Source: Vicingaceae bacterium (GTDB lineage: Bacteria; Bacteroidota; Bacteroidia; Flavobacteriales_E; Vicingaceae). Taken from it: DNA of 48,198 bases. The translations under genes and the position numbers were made by a program. The notes beneath the pieces were generated by a model. The model worked only from the letters and a program-made list of their open reading frames with translations. It had not been told where the DNA came from and did no database searches. Below, piece by piece: positions 24,898-34,013 of the stretch; the stretch's first letter is position 1, and the number at the start of each line of letters is the position of its first letter. Where the stretch lies: positions 1 through 48,198 of the forward strand of contig JAHYJH010000013.1 in assembly GCA_019429185.1 (NCBI GenBank), in the 5' to 3' direction.

Positions 24898-27078
24898 TTA
24901 TTTGGTAAATAAAATCTCTCTTAATTTCGGTAAAGGCCAGTATGAATCATCAATTAAAAGTTCCAATTTATCTGCATTATATTTTATTTCATCAAAATAA
25001 GGTTTTACTTTATCGCAATAGGCTAATGCTTTTATTTCTGGATTATCTATTTTATTTGCTAACTTTCTTTCCTCTAGCATTTCATCTAACTTTTGCTTAA
25101 TAATAGTTGTATGTAATGATAATGCTCTTAAAATTTCCTCTTGAGGTTTTGCTAATGTTTTACTTTCAGTGCCAAAAACTTCTTTCATTCCTTTAATATT
25201 CTCTAATAAAACATTTTGGTATTTAAAAGCAGTTGGCAAGATATGATTTCTTGCAATATCACCTAATGCTCTTGATTCAATCTGAAGTTTTAAAATATAA
25301 TTTTCTAATTCTATTTCGTATCGAGCATCTAATTCTACTTCCGTAAAAACCTCTAGGTCAGCAAAGAGTTTTTTGGTTTTTTTATCGACCATGGTTTTAA
25401 TGGCTCTTGGTGTGTTTTTTAAGTTTGAGAGTCCTCTTTTTTCGGCTTCTTTTACCCAAGCATCGCCATAGCCATTCCCTTCAAATCTTATTTTTTTTGA
25501 AGCTTTTATTAGTTGTTGTAGTTCTTTTAAAATTGCTTCATCTTTTTTAACTCCTTTCTCAATAGCAGCATCAACCACTGTTTTAAACTCATTTAATTGT
25601 TTTGCGACTATAGCATTTAAAGCTATCATTGCACTTGCACAGTTTGCTGATGATCCTACTGCACGAAACTCAAATTTGTTTCCAGTAAATGCAAATGGTG
25701 AAGTTCTGTTTCTATCGGTGTTATCTAACAAAATTTGCGGTAATTTACCTATGCTCATTTTGAGTTCTGTTTTATCTTCGGGTGTCATTTTTCCTGCTTT
25801 CACATTCTCTTCCAAATTATCGAGCATTTGAGATAATTGAGAGCCAATAAAAACAGACATTATAGCCGGAGGAGCTTCATTTGCACCTAATCTGTGGTCA
25901 TTACCTGCGGTAGCAATACTTGCTCTTAAGATATCTGCATTATCGTGAATCGCTTTGATTGTATTAATAAAAAAAGTCAGAAATCGTAAATTAGTTTTTG
26001 GGTTTTTGCCAGGCGATAGAAGATTTACACCTGTGTTTGTACTTAATGACCAATTGTTGTGCTTTCCTGATCCATTAACCGATTTGAATGGTTTTTCGTG
26101 AAAAAGAACTCTAAAATCATGTTTGCGAGCTATTTTTTCCATCAAATCCATCATCAATAAATTATGGTCATTTGCCAAGTTTGTTTCTTCAAACATGGGT
26201 GCACATTCAAACTGGTTAGGAGCAACTTCATTGTGCCTTGTTGTAACTGGAATTCCCAACTTATGAGATTCAATTTCAAAATCTTTCATAAATGCCACAA
26301 CTCGCTCACTAATAGACCCAAAATAATGATCATCTAATTGCTGTCCTTTTGCTGGATTATGACCAACTAATGCTCTGCCCGTCATTATTATATCTGGTCT
26401 GGCATTATATAACGATTTATCAATTAAAAAATATTCTTGTTCCCAACCCAAATTTGCATTTACTTTTGAAATTTCTTTATCGAAATATTGACAAACGCCA
26501 GTTGCCGCTTTGTCAATAGCATTTAGTGTTTTAAGTAAAGGCATTTTATAATCAAGTGCTTCTCCAGTATAAGCAATAAAAACGGTAGGCACACAAAGTG
26601 TTTGACCAATTATAAATGCTGGTGAAGTGGGATCCCAAGCAGTATAGCCTCTTGCTTCAAATGTATTACGTATTCCTCCATTTGGAAAACTAGATGCATC
26701 TGGCTCTTGTTGAATAAGATTGTCTCCATCAAAGCGTTCAATAGCTCGTCCGCCACTAATAGGTGTAAAAAAAGAATCATGTTTTTCAGCTGTTGCTCCT
26801 GTTAGGGGTTGAAACCAATGCGTATAATGGGTTACTTTTTTTATCATAGCCCAATCTTTCATTGATGATGCTACCTGATTGGCAATACTTCTATCAATTC
26901 TTTTTCCTTCATTAATAGATGCCATAACGCTTTGATATGCTTCTTTGGGCAAAAATTCACGCATTTTTTCCTGTGTAAAAACATTTGTTGCATAGAATTC
27001 AGAAATTTTATCCGATGGATAATCTATTTGTTTAGGTGTTCTTTTTAGAACATCATTTAAAGCATTAAAACGTAACAT
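24898..27078 (-). CDS. glnN: Glutamine synthetase type III
   Basis: A 726-residue enzyme that makes glutamine from glutamate, ammonia and ATP. The length and the opening (MLRFNALNDVL, TNVFTQEKMREFLPKEAYQS) are those of GSIII, the large dodecameric form common in Bacteroidota. Conserved segments include EKHDSFF, GWEQEYFLIDKSLY with metal-binding Glu, EVAPNQFECAPMFEE, HEKPFKSVNGSGKHNNWSL and NRTSPFAFTGNKFEFR. It is monocistronic, with a -7 element just upstream. It sits between two envelope genes with no evident functional link. Confidence 0.96.
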   Translation of the reverse strand: MLRFNALNDVLKRTPKQIDYPSDKISEFYATNVFTQEKMREFLPKEAYQSVMASINEGKRIDRSIANQVASSMKDWAMIKKVTHYTHWFQPLTGATAEKHDSFFTPISGGRAIERFDGDNLIQQEPDASSFPNGGIRNTFEARGYTAWDPTSPAFIIGQTLCVPTVFIAYTGEALDYKMPLLKTLNAIDKAATGVCQYFDKEISKVNANLGWEQEYFLIDKSLYNARPDIIMTGRALVGHNPAKGQQLDDHYFGSISERVVAFMKDFEIESHKLGIPVTTRHNEVAPNQFECAPMFEETNLANDHNLLMMDLMEKIARKHDFRVLFHEKPFKSVNGSGKHNNWSLSTNTGVNLLSPGKNPKTNLRFLTFFINTIKAIHDNADILRASIATAGNDHRLGANEAPPAIMSVFIGSQLSQMLDNLEENVKAGKMTPEDKTELKMSIGKLPQILLDNTDRNRTSPFAFTGNKFEFRAVGSSANCASAMIALNAIVAKQLNEFKTVVDAAIEKGVKKDEAILKELQQLIKASKKIRFEGNGYGDAWVKEAEKRGLSNLKNTPRAIKTMVDKKTKKLFADLEVFTEVELDARYEIELENYILKLQIESRALGDIARNHILPTAFKYQNVLLENIKGMKEVFGTESKTLAKPQEEILRALSLHTTIIKQKLDEMLEERKLANKIDNPEIKALAYCDKVKPYFDEIKYNADKLELLIDDSYWPLPKLREILFTK

Positions 27079-27103
27079 AATATATTTTTAATAATTTTTT
27101 TGG

Positions 27104-27111
27104 CAAATGTA
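27104..27111 (-). promoter_or_regulatory. glnN: Candidate -7 element of glnN
   Basis: On the minus strand TACATTTG matches TAnnTTTG, 25 nt before the start codon. No clear TTG at the -33 position. The rest of the 220-nt gap up to 27298 holds only AT-rich DNA and a terminator. Confidence 0.5.
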
Positions 27112-27240
27112 TAATTTATTTTAAGGGTAATTATGTAATTTATATAAAATTATCAACAACACCCCATAAATTTTTTAGGTTAATCTTTAAATTAATATTT
27201 TTTTGTTTGTGATGACACAAACAAAGGCTACAAATGACAT

Positions 27241-27272
27241 AAAAAAAAGCTGTCAGAAATTGATTGACAGCT
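27241..27272 (-). terminator. Rho-independent terminator of the small OmpA-like gene
   Basis: On the minus strand AAGCTGTCA, a 9-nt loop and TGACAGCTT lead directly into a T-run (27247-27241), 27 nt past the stop codon. Confidence 0.9.
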
Positions 27273-27298
27273 TGAAAAGATTTTAAAAACTTAACGAA

Positions 27299-28489
27299 TT
27301 AATCCAACCCAACTTCTTCAATAATTTCAACACGCATATTTTTCATAGGATCTTTAACATCAACTGGTTCTTCATCTGATTTTAACTCTCTATTTAACCT
27401 ATCTGCTTTTATACCTTTTGAAACCATATATTTATATACAGCCGCTACTCTTTTCCCATCTAATTTATCGATTTCCTTTTCTGATTTATCAATATGACCT
27501 ATCAATGAAATTTTTACTTTGGGGTTTGCTTTTAAATAAGCTATTATTTGATCAATTTTTTTAACATTATCATCTATAGCATAAGATTTTGCAACAAAAG
27601 TTATAGTTATGTCATTTATATCTATAGGAGCATTGACTCCATTTTCTGTGTTTTTAGCACCTGACGAACTTCCATCTGAGCCTATTATTTCAATTTTATT
27701 AGCAGCTGGATTTTTATCACTACTAAAATTTCTGTTGACTACTTCGGCATTTCTCATTGCTGGATCGCTATCGCAATCACATTGATTTGGCGTTGAAGTT
27801 TCTATTACAGAAACATTATCAACAAAATAATAGGCATCTGGTAATTGGGGATTTGTAAACCCTCTTGGTCTTTTAACTTTTCCTATTTGAAGTTTTTCAT
27901 CAGGTGTAAAATTCCCTATTGTTAAAAATTCTTCTCCACCACTTGCTTTATAAACTCCACAAATAGGTGTCCAATAATATTGCTGTTCGTAAGTTGTAAG
28001 TTTTTTACTTACAATTTGACTTTCTACTTTTAATACATCTGTATTGTTTGCAGAAATTGCATTTTTAGTAATTGCAGCACCTATATAATTGGTAGCGAAT
28101 TTGGATAAATCTGCTAAACTTACATGAAAAGTAATGCAATACGTTTTTCCCGCTTCAAGTTGTTGAGATAGCTGAACCTGTAAATAACTTCTCGGTTCTT
28201 TGTTTTTATAGCTGTATGCTAAGAAACCAGCATAATTATCTCCTTCCATTGGTTTTTCTTCTCCGTAAGCATTTTCGGGAGTTCCTACTAATCCATTTTT
28301 GGTACTTTTGGTGTATAAATCAGCCTTGACTAATGTTGGTGAAATCCAAGGAGTGGCTAATTCAATTTGCCCTTCCTCTTTAACTTTTTTTTCTACAGTT
28401 TGAAAGGTAGGATTTGGCACTAAGTTGTCTTGTGCTAAAACAAAAAATGACATTGCTAAGAATGGTAAAATACTATATAATTTTTTCAT
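27299..28489 (-). CDS. OmpA-like protein with N-terminal beta-sandwich
   Basis: A 396-residue protein. A signal peptide (MKKLYSILPF to FVLAQ) is followed by a galactose-binding-like beta-sandwich region (about 20-235, with NLVPNPTFQ, AGKTYCITFHVSLADLS and PDAYYFVDNVSV) and a C-terminal OmpA-like domain (about 300-385). The OmpA core is divergent: the usual HTD is HID (SLIGHIDKSEKEIDKLDGKR), so peptidoglycan binding may be weakened. The frame is open from 28522, but the ATG at 28489 starts the signal peptide. A Cys-Asp-rich linker (CDCDSD) lies between domains. It lies between the terminators of its neighbours, so it is transcribed alone. Confidence 0.78.
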   Translation of the reverse strand: MKKLYSILPFLAMSFFVLAQDNLVPNPTFQTVEKKVKEEGQIELATPWISPTLVKADLYTKSTKNGLVGTPENAYGEEKPMEGDNYAGFLAYSYKNKEPRSYLQVQLSQQLEAGKTYCITFHVSLADLSKFATNYIGAAITKNAISANNTDVLKVESQIVSKKLTTYEQQYYWTPICGVYKASGGEEFLTIGNFTPDEKLQIGKVKRPRGFTNPQLPDAYYFVDNVSVIETSTPNQCDCDSDPAMRNAEVVNRNFSSDKNPAANKIEIIGSDGSSSGAKNTENGVNAPIDINDITITFVAKSYAIDDNVKKIDQIIAYLKANPKVKISLIGHIDKSEKEIDKLDGKRVAAVYKYMVSKGIKADRLNRELKSDEEPVDVKDPMKNMRVEIIEEVGLD

Positions 28490-28570
28490 GATAATTTGTT
28501 TTGATTTATACTTTAAACTCAAATTTTGTTCCGAAATTAATAATTTGATTTTAATTTAACAAAATTAATA

Positions 28571-28596
28571 AAAAAAGCCACCCGAAGGTGGCCTTT
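28571..28596 (-). terminator. Rho-independent terminator of the SPOR-repeat gene
   Basis: On the minus strand GCCACC, a TTCG tetraloop and GGTGGC are followed by a T-run (28576-28571), about 20 nt past the stop at 28617. One of the strongest terminators in the window. Confidence 0.93.
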
Positions 28597-28616
28597 TTCT
28601 TGCTTCATTAAAATAA

Positions 28617-31448
28617 TTAATTCACACTTCTTCCGTAAAAATTAACTTTTATAAGTTCTTCTAACAACATTCTTTTACCATTGTAAAATGGAGTTATCCA
28701 AGCATCTTTTTGACCTGATTTGATTATTTTTTTTCTTAAACTTTCAGCTTCGCTTAGTGTATTAAAGCTGCCTTGAGTGAAACGAGTAATTCCATCAGGA
28801 TAATCAACAATTTTTGGTTCTCCATATTGTTTTAAGTGGTTCCATTTATAATTTTTAGGGAAACGGTAGGCTGCAATTTGAACTTTAAATTCAAGTCCTA
28901 TAGCACAAGAATTTCCTCCTTTTCTGATTAATTTATTATACACAGAAGTATCATTCAAATCTTTACCTATAAATTCTGAAAAATCTATGAAAAAATCATT
29001 AGCACAAGGATCTTTTTGATATTCTTCGAGTGTTTTTCGCTGACCAAAAACAAAAACAGTTACAAAAGCTTCTTCCGATGCTTTTTCCTTTTCAGCTATC
29101 ATTTTTCTGAAGTTTTCGGCTTCTTCAAGTGTGTTAAACGGGCCAAAAGTATATCTAGTTAGCCCATCTGGATAGGTTTTAGCTGTTATTTTACCATATT
29201 TTTCTAAGTATCCTAATTTAAAATCTTCTTCATTTTCAACAGCTCCAATTTCAACCTTAAATGTTAATCCTGTAATTGTTTTTTCAGCAGCATTAACCAT
29301 AGTTGTATCGTCTAATTTAACTTCTCCATTTTCGGCTAAGTTTTTTGCTTTATTTTCTAATTCAATTTTTCTTTTATAGTTATTTATTGAATCCGTTTTA
29401 GTAACCTCTTCATGCAAGGTTGCTTGTTCCTCGTAATTAACCCGTGATAAATCTTCTCTATAATGTTGTTTAATTGTTTTTTCTTCTCCATTATCATCAA
29501 TTTTTATGTTAAATTCTGAAATTGTTGGGTCGTGTTGTACTAATTTTTGTCTGAAAATTTCTGCTTCTAACAATGTTTTAAAAGGACCTAAAACAATATT
29601 TTCAGTTCCTTGTTTCGTAGTTGATTTTTCAGCAACTCCATCAATTTCTTTAATGTTTTCAATGTTATTAGGTTCTATAAAAAAAGAAACTCCGTCTGTT
29701 TGTATATCTCCTTTTTCTTTCATGACCTTATTGTACATTTTTTCCCTGTAACCTTCATCAGTACTTTCAAATTTGTATTTTTCTATTTGAGTGTCTATTT
29801 TTCCTTGTAATTTATCTTCGGTATCCGTAACAGAAATTCCTTCTATATTCTCTTTTGAATATAATTTGAAATCATGCTCAACCTGCACATAAGTTTCTAA
29901 GGACTCTATGTCTAAGTAATCAATTTTGGTTTCGTAACCTTCAACTTCTATGGCAATTTTATATTTATTACCAGGAGTTAAAGCGAGCATATATTTTCCT
30001 GATGTTGAATTAGATTTGAATTTACCTTCTAACTCGCCTGTTCTATCATTAGTAACAGTTATATCTGCCTCAACAGCTTTACCATCAGCTTCTGTTATAC
30101 CAACAACTAAAGCTAAAATTGGTCTTTTTCCTAAGTGACCAGGAGTAACTGTATAAATATTATGAGCTGCATTTTTACTTCTTCCTGCGGAGGAATAATA
30201 TCCTGTTTTGGCATCAGCGGAAAGCATATAAAAACGATCATCATCAATCGTATTTATTGGGTGTCCTACACTTTCTGGAGTATCCCAACCTGATTCAGAT
30301 AAATAAGTGTAAAAAATATCATAACCACCCATGCTAGTATGTCCTTTAGAGCTGAAATACATTGTTTTCCTATCTGGATGAATGAATGGAGCATCTTCAT
30401 CATGTTTTGTGTTGATGGTTGCTCCTAAATTTTTTATATCTCCCCAAGTTCCATCTGGCATAAGTGAAGCTGAATACAAATCTCTTCCACCAAAACCGCC
30501 TTCTCTATCACTTGAAAAATAAAGTGTTTTACCATCACTTGTTAAAGAAACACTACCTTCCCATGCTTCTGTATTAACCAGCCCTTTTAGTTTTTCGGGT
30601 TTTGACCAAATATCGCCAACTAATTTTGACACATAAATATCTCCATTGTCTTTTTGTGATTGCTTATAAATAAATAATTGCTGTCCATCTACTGAAAGAG
30701 CGACAGCGGCATCGTGTCCAGAGGTATTGATATTTTCACCAATACTTTCTGGTTCTAACCAACTATCACCAAGTTTATAAGAAATCATAATATCCTCATA
30801 ATATTGACCATATTTATCTGGTTTTCCTGTTGGACCTTGTAAACCGCCTTTGCTTCGGCTTCCTCTATAGGTATAAATTAGCATTGATTCATCGGGTGTT
30901 ATCACAGGCACATATTCAGAATAAATCGTATTGATTGGACTACCTATATCGTTTATGGTAATTTTGAGGCTATCGTTTGTGAAAATTTTTGCATTTTCAC
31001 AATAAAATATATTTTGTTCTGCAATGCTTCTATCTTTAGGATCTAAATCATCCGCTTGTAAATAAGTTCGATATGAATCTATTGCTTTATCGAATTGATG
31101 ATTTACTGCATAGGCTCTTGCTAAATAACTATTCACTAAATTAAATTCAGGATTCATCTCCTTAACTTCTTTTAATTTAGTTATTGAAATTGCCTTTTTA
31201 TCTTTAAAATAGGTATAACAAATACCTACCATCAATTTAAAATAAGGATCATTTGGCTTGTTGGCTTCTAATTTCTCGAAAAGCTCCGTTGCTTGTGGAA
31301 TGTTTTGAAAATCGCCTTCTTCAAAATAAAGCTCAGCTTTTTCAATGATTTGTTTTTCCTCTTTAGAAGACAGCTTTTCTTGTGCAAAAGCAGATTGAAT
31401 GAATGTTAAAAACAAAATTATATATCCTAATTTTTTTAAAATAACCAT
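28617..31448 (-). CDS. PorE-like TPR/PD40 protein with SPOR-like C-terminal repeats
   Basis: A 943-residue envelope protein. Signal peptide (ends SAFAQ), TPR repeats (about 25-150), a PD40 beta-propeller (about 170-430, blades such as TLYFSSDREGGFGGRDLYSA and TMYFSSKGHTSMGGYDIFYT), a carboxypeptidase-regulatory-like domain (about 445-530), then three SPOR-like units: about 600-700 (VLGPFKTLLEAEIFRQKL), 730-820 (FKVEIGAVENEEDF, YTFGPFNTLEEAENFRKM) and 854-943 (FKVQIAAYRF, FTQGSFNTLSEAESLRKK). SPOR domains bind denuded peptidoglycan. The front half mirrors the PorE-like protein at 22755-24758, but the OmpA module is replaced by SPOR-like units. It is divergent from the M16 peptidase gene. Confidence 0.82.
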   Translation of the reverse strand: MVILKKLGYIILFLTFIQSAFAQEKLSSKEEKQIIEKAELYFEEGDFQNIPQATELFEKLEANKPNDPYFKLMVGICYTYFKDKKAISITKLKEVKEMNPEFNLVNSYLARAYAVNHQFDKAIDSYRTYLQADDLDPKDRSIAEQNIFYCENAKIFTNDSLKITINDIGSPINTIYSEYVPVITPDESMLIYTYRGSRSKGGLQGPTGKPDKYGQYYEDIMISYKLGDSWLEPESIGENINTSGHDAAVALSVDGQQLFIYKQSQKDNGDIYVSKLVGDIWSKPEKLKGLVNTEAWEGSVSLTSDGKTLYFSSDREGGFGGRDLYSASLMPDGTWGDIKNLGATINTKHDEDAPFIHPDRKTMYFSSKGHTSMGGYDIFYTYLSESGWDTPESVGHPINTIDDDRFYMLSADAKTGYYSSAGRSKNAAHNIYTVTPGHLGKRPILALVVGITEADGKAVEADITVTNDRTGELEGKFKSNSTSGKYMLALTPGNKYKIAIEVEGYETKIDYLDIESLETYVQVEHDFKLYSKENIEGISVTDTEDKLQGKIDTQIEKYKFESTDEGYREKMYNKVMKEKGDIQTDGVSFFIEPNNIENIKEIDGVAEKSTTKQGTENIVLGPFKTLLEAEIFRQKLVQHDPTISEFNIKIDDNGEEKTIKQHYREDLSRVNYEEQATLHEEVTKTDSINNYKRKIELENKAKNLAENGEVKLDDTTMVNAAEKTITGLTFKVEIGAVENEEDFKLGYLEKYGKITAKTYPDGLTRYTFGPFNTLEEAENFRKMIAEKEKASEEAFVTVFVFGQRKTLEEYQKDPCANDFFIDFSEFIGKDLNDTSVYNKLIRKGGNSCAIGLEFKVQIAAYRFPKNYKWNHLKQYGEPKIVDYPDGITRFTQGSFNTLSEAESLRKKIIKSGQKDAWITPFYNGKRMLLEELIKVNFYGRSVN

Positions 31449-31609
31449 GAGTTCAAAAAATTGTCATTTATCATTATGCTAAAATATACTATATTAGAAT
31501 ATTAAGTTATTAACATTTGTTTCAGTTATTAACGTACTTATTAACAATAAAAAGTATTTTGTTAACGCTTAAAAATTACACTTAAATGGTTGTAATTTTA
31601 CAACAAATT

Positions 31610-32839
31610 ATGAAGGAACAAATTGTTGAATTAAGGAATGGAATTAGGGTAGTTTACACACCTTCTTTAAGTCCTGTTGCTCATTGTGGATTTATTATTA
31701 ACACGGGGTCTAGAGATGAACATTTGAAAGAAAACGGAATTGTTCATTTTATTGAGCATGCCATTTTTAAAGGTACTTCTAAGCGAAAAACACACCATAT
31801 CTTAAACAGAATTGATAATGTGGGTGGAGAAATAAATGCTTTTACAACAAAAGAAAACACAAATGTTTATGCTTCCTTTACCTCAATTTATTTAGAACGA
31901 GCCGTTGAACTTCTAACTGATATTGTTTTCAATTCAACTTTTCCCGACAAAGAACTTATCAAAGAAAAAGATGTTGTAATTGATGAAATATGTTCCTACC
32001 AAGACACTCCTTACGAGCAAATTTATGATGATTTTGAAAGTCAAGTTTTTAAAAAACATCCTTTATCTTATAATATTTTAGGTACTGTTAAAAGTGTTTC
32101 TAAGTTAAATCGAAATGATTTGCTTTCTTTTTTTAATAAAAATTATGGCACAAATGAAATTGTGTTTAGCATTGTTGGTAATTTTTCAACTGAAAAAATT
32201 AAACGGATTACCCAAAAATACTTAAGTAATATTCCTTCTAAAATCATAAAATCAAAACGGAAAAAATTTACTTGCTATTCTCCAACAGAAATTATTTTAA
32301 CAAAAGATACACATCAAGCCCATTGTACTATTGGGAATATTGCTTACGATGCATATCATCCTAAAAAAGATACTTTTATTTTACTAAATAATATTTTAGG
32401 GGGACCTGCAATGAATAGTAAACTTAATATGGGAATAAGAGAAAAATATGGTTTGACATACAATATTGAATCTTCTTATAATTTTTATTCTGATACAGGG
32501 CTTTTTTCAATTTATTTAGGAACGGATAATAAACATATTTATAAAACTATAGATTTGGTTAAAAAGGAATTAACAAACTTAAAATCAAAAAAATTATCTT
32601 ATTTGCAATTAAAAAACGCCAAGCGGCAATTAATTGGACAAACTACTTTGTCAGAAGAAAACAACTGTAATGTGATGCTTGGACAAGGTAAAAGTTTGTT
32701 GCAATATAATTACGTAGAATCATTAGATGAAGTTTACCAAAAAATTGAAGCCATTACTGAAAATGAATTGTTGGATGTGGCTAATGAGATTTTTGATGAA
32801 AAGCAATTAAGCACTTTACTCTTTAAATCTACCAATTAA
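31610..32839 (+). CDS. M16 family zinc peptidase
   Basis: A 409-residue insulinase-family (M16) metallopeptidase. The inverted zinc motif HxxEH is HFIEH (His46, Glu49, His50). Downstream, DVVIDEICSYQDTPYEQIYD holds the expected third ligand region. The C-terminal half carries the conserved GGPAMNSKLNMGIREKYGLTY. It has no signal peptide, so it is probably cytosolic. The frame is open from an ATG at 31586, but that lies on promoter-like sequence (TTGTAATTTTAC); the ATG at 31610 (MKEQIVELRNG) matches family N-termini. It starts a three-gene plus-strand run. Confidence 0.88.
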   Translation: MKEQIVELRNGIRVVYTPSLSPVAHCGFIINTGSRDEHLKENGIVHFIEHAIFKGTSKRKTHHILNRIDNVGGEINAFTTKENTNVYASFTSIYLERAVELLTDIVFNSTFPDKELIKEKDVVIDEICSYQDTPYEQIYDDFESQVFKKHPLSYNILGTVKSVSKLNRNDLLSFFNKNYGTNEIVFSIVGNFSTEKIKRITQKYLSNIPSKIIKSKRKKFTCYSPTEIILTKDTHQAHCTIGNIAYDAYHPKKDTFILLNNILGGPAMNSKLNMGIREKYGLTYNIESSYNFYSDTGLFSIYLGTDNKHIYKTIDLVKKELTNLKSKKLSYLQLKNAKRQLIGQTTLSEENNCNVMLGQGKSLLQYNYVESLDEVYQKIEAITENELLDVANEIFDEKQLSTLLFKSTN

Positions 32840-32853
32840 ATACGATTTTTATT

Positions 32854-33495
32854 ATGAATTTTTTACCAGAAGCAATTAATCAATATGTTGAAAACAATTC
32901 CGAAAAAGAACCTCAACTTTTAAATGAACTCAACCATGAAACATGGGAAAAAGTATTAAATCCCAGAATGTTGTCTGGGCATTTTCAAGGAAGAGTGTTA
33001 AGTATGTTTTCTCACATGATTCAACCAGAAAACATTTTAGAAATTGGTACTTACACTGGTTATTCAGCACTATGTTTGGCAGAAGGACTGCGAAAAGGAG
33101 GAAATATTCATACCATAGATATTAATGAAGAATTATCTTCTTTAGTTAAAAAGTATATAGCAAAAGCAAATTTATCAGAAGTAATTCATCACTATACGGG
33201 CAATGCGTTAGCTATTATTCCTACTCTTAATCAAAAATTTGATATTGTTTTTATTGATGCCGATAAAACAAATTATTCTAATTACTATAAATTAGTATTT
33301 GATAAGGTTAAACAAGGAGGTTATATTATTGCAGATAATGTGCTTTGGAGTGGAAAAGTGATAGCACCCGAAGAAAGCAGGGATGACGACACAAAAGCAT
33401 TGGTTGAATATTCTAAAATGGTAATGAAAGATAAACGTGTGCAGCCACTTCTTTTGCCAATTAGAGATGGATTAATGATAGCAAGAAAACTTTAA
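32854..33495 (+). CDS. Class I SAM-dependent O-methyltransferase
   Basis: A 213-residue enzyme of the catechol/caffeoyl-CoA O-methyltransferase group. The SAM-binding motif ILEIGTYTGYSALCLAEGL is followed by IHTIDINEE, then VFIDADKTNYSNYY with the metal-binding acidic residues, and IIADNVLWSGKV. The physiological substrate is unknown. It begins 14 nt after the M16 peptidase gene and is followed 11 nt later by the DUF3817 gene, an arrangement suggesting one transcript. Confidence 0.9.
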   Translation: MNFLPEAINQYVENNSEKEPQLLNELNHETWEKVLNPRMLSGHFQGRVLSMFSHMIQPENILEIGTYTGYSALCLAEGLRKGGNIHTIDINEELSSLVKKYIAKANLSEVIHHYTGNALAIIPTLNQKFDIVFIDADKTNYSNYYKLVFDKVKQGGYIIADNVLWSGKVIAPEESRDDDTKALVEYSKMVMKDKRVQPLLLPIRDGLMIARKL

Positions 33496-33506
33496 AAACA
33501 ACAACA

Positions 33507-33788
33507 ATGCTAAAATATTTAAGAATAATTGCCTTTATTGAGGGCGTTTCCTACTTGATTTTATTAGGAATAGCGATGCCTCTAAAATATTTTTACAATC
33601 ATCCACAAGCAGTGAAAACAGTTGGAATGGCTCACGGAGTTTTGTTTGTACTTTTTGTTGTATTGCTTTTATTTGTGCATATTGAACTGAAATGGAAACT
33701 TAGCAAGACTTTTTGGGTATTTATTTCTTCGTTAATTCCTTTCGGAACATTTTATGCGGATGTAAAATGGTTTAGGAATAGGTATTAA
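33507..33788 (+). CDS. DUF3817 small membrane protein
   Basis: A 93-residue protein with three hydrophobic segments. The opening LKYLRIIAFIEGVSYLILL, the central GMAHGVLFVLFV and the closing PFGTFYADVKWF are the conserved features of DUF3817 (YdzA-like), a family of unknown function. It is the last gene of the M16-methyltransferase run; a terminator lies 170 nt downstream. Confidence 0.88.
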   Translation: MLKYLRIIAFIEGVSYLILLGIAMPLKYFYNHPQAVKTVGMAHGVLFVLFVVLLLFVHIELKWKLSKTFWVFISSLIPFGTFYADVKWFRNRY

Positions 33789-33864
33789 ATAACTTGCACA
33801 TTCTGACTTGCTCTTTTACTCTTCTACTTCTTTGAAAAAACAATAAAGAGCGGAGCTATTCGCT

Positions 33865-33880
33865 CCCGATAGCCATCGGG
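33865..33880. repeat. Short hairpin CCCGAT-agcc-ATCGGG
   Basis: A 6-bp G/C-rich stem directly after another small hairpin (GAGCG ... CGCTC, 33847-33864). This pair resembles dispersed intergenic hairpins and may be the end of the M16 operon transcript. Confidence 0.4.
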
Positions 33881-33892
33881 ATTTCAAATTGT

Positions 33893-33947
33893 ATAAGAGC
33901 AAAATTTCTTCGTCATTTCTATGCAACTTATTTTATACTTATTCCTT
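33893..33947. repeat. Dispersed 54-nt repeat, copy A
   Basis: Near-identical to 41346-41399 (about four mismatches). The shared core includes AAAATTTCTTCGTCATTTCT and ATGCAACTTATTT. No coding frame is shared. Confidence 0.75.
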
Positions 33948-33954
33948 AGAAAAT

Positions 33955-33990
33955 AAAAAAACCACTTTGATAATCAAAGTGGTTTTTTTT
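33955..33990. terminator. Bidirectional rho-independent terminator
   Basis: AACCACTTTGA and TCAAAGTGGTT pair around a TAA loop, with A-run and T-run on either side. It serves the plus-strand DUF3817 run and the minus-strand universal stress gene. Confidence 0.9.
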
Positions 33991-34013
33991 ATTTATTATT
34001 TATGCATCAATTT

